NCBI GenBank assembly: GCA_045586595.1
Contig: JAZNAQ010000034.1
Location: 1 to 14,590, forward strand
Reading direction: 5' to 3'
DNA length: 14,590 nucleotides
Origin: SIG480 sp045586595
GTDB taxonomy: Bacteria; Bacillota; Clostridia; Oscillospirales; JAAYXM01
In this document: piece by piece, positions 14,389 to 14,590 of the stretch
Layout: the number at the start of each line of letters is the position of its first letter
Numbering within the stretch: the stretch's first letter is position 1
Translations under genes and position numbers: made by a program
The notes under the pieces: model-generated
The model's input: only the letters and a program-made list of their open reading frames with translations
Told to the model about the DNA's origin: nothing
Database searches by the model: none

Positions 14389-14417
14389 TTGAAACTTTAA
14401 AAAAGGTGTGGTATACT
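14389..14417 (+). promoter_or_regulatory. Promoter of tRNA-Pro
   Basis: TTGAAA (14389-14394) and TATACT (14412-14417) are exactly 17 bp apart, with an extended -10 TGG. The -10 ends 14 bp before the mature tRNA. Confidence 0.8.
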
Positions 14418-14431
14418 TTCATAGTTGATAT

Positions 14432-14508
14432 CCGGGTGTGGCGCAGCTTGGTAGCGCGCTTGAATGGGGTTCAAGAGGCCGCAGGTTCGACTCCTGTCAC
14501 TCGGACCA
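14432..14508 (+). tRNA. tRNA-Pro (anticodon GGG)
   Basis: A complete 77-nt cloverleaf with encoded CCA. The acceptor arm CCGGGTG (14432-14438) pairs with CACTCGG with one G-U. The anticodon stem CTTGA/TCAAG encloses loop ATGGGGT, putting anticodon GGG at 14466-14468, which reads the CCC and CCU proline codons. The T-arm has the GGTTCGA motif and the D-arm GCGCAGCTTGGTAGCGC is standard. The discriminator base is A, as expected for bacterial proline tRNA. Confidence 0.96.
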
Positions 14509-14509
14509 G

Positions 14510-14547
14510 AAAAAGCGACAGAAATTGACAGATTTCTGTCCCTTTTT
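14510..14547 (+). terminator. Terminator of tRNA-Pro
   Basis: AAAAAG-c-GACAGAAAT (14510-14525) pairs with ATTTCTGTC-c-CTTTTT (14532-14547) except for one C/C mismatch, around a 6-nt loop, and ends in five Ts. It begins 2 nt after the tRNA and is symmetrical enough to act on both strands. Confidence 0.88.
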
Positions 14548-14548
14548 C

Positions 14549-14578
14549 ATCGATATAAATCTCTGCGAGATTTTCGAT
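14549..14578. repeat. Palindromic sequence at the right edge
   Basis: AAATCTC (14557-14563) and GAGATTT (14567-14573) form a 7-bp stem with loop TGC. The flanking ATCGA (14549-14553) and TCGAT (14574-14578) extend it across a 3-nt bulge. It sits immediately beyond the tRNA terminator and may be the start of an intergenic repeat cut by the window end. Confidence 0.45.
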
Positions 14579-14590
14579 ATGTTCCGTTTG

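Overview
The window looks like a chromosomal segment from a low-to-moderate GC Gram-positive anaerobe of the class Clostridia, most likely an uncultured gut Oscillospiraceae/Ruminococcaceae-type bacterium. The grounds are strong AGGAGG-type ribosome binding sites, separate secD and secF genes with a short SecD head domain, a DUF421/DUF4363 membrane pair, a Clostridia-type NrdR, an aminotransferase of the Aminotran_MocR type, and a giant BspA-type leucine-rich-repeat secreted protein. No database search was possible, so the taxonomy is inference.

Layout, left to right. Positions 1-129 are a non-coding block of small hairpins and a direct repeat, ending in a GC-rich terminator for a small minus-strand DUF378 membrane protein (144-368). 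A 370-bp divergent intergenic region follows. It holds a candidate promoter, a long interrupted inverted repeat (568-647) and a terminator-like stem-loop (688-720), all upstream of a 1707-residue secreted BspA-like protein (739-5862). The stop codon of that gene overlaps the ribosome binding site of a 42-residue peptide gene (5877-6005). The peptide has a YxxPxL-type N-terminal half and a Gly/Asp/Glu-rich tail. A perfect intrinsic terminator closes this two-gene unit.

Next comes a housekeeping cluster: asnS, a class I aminotransferase probably acting on aspartate, and purB. They are spaced 15-22 bp apart, so probably co-transcribed. A good sigma-A promoter then drives secD-secF (the proton-driven accessory subunits of the Sec translocon), ended by a hairpin. 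nrdR, the repressor of ribonucleotide reductase genes, has its own promoter and shares a convergent bidirectional terminator with a minus-strand DUF421-DUF4363 operon. The window ends with tRNA-Pro(GGG), with its own promoter and terminator, and the beginning of another palindromic sequence.

Most of the window is ordinary core genome. The unusual part is 530-6046. It combines a modular surface or secreted protein whose repeat block differs in base composition from the rest of the gene, a structured leader suggesting conditional or switchable expression, and a tightly coupled small peptide that resembles a RiPP (especially lasso-type) precursor by eye, with no maturation enzymes in sight.
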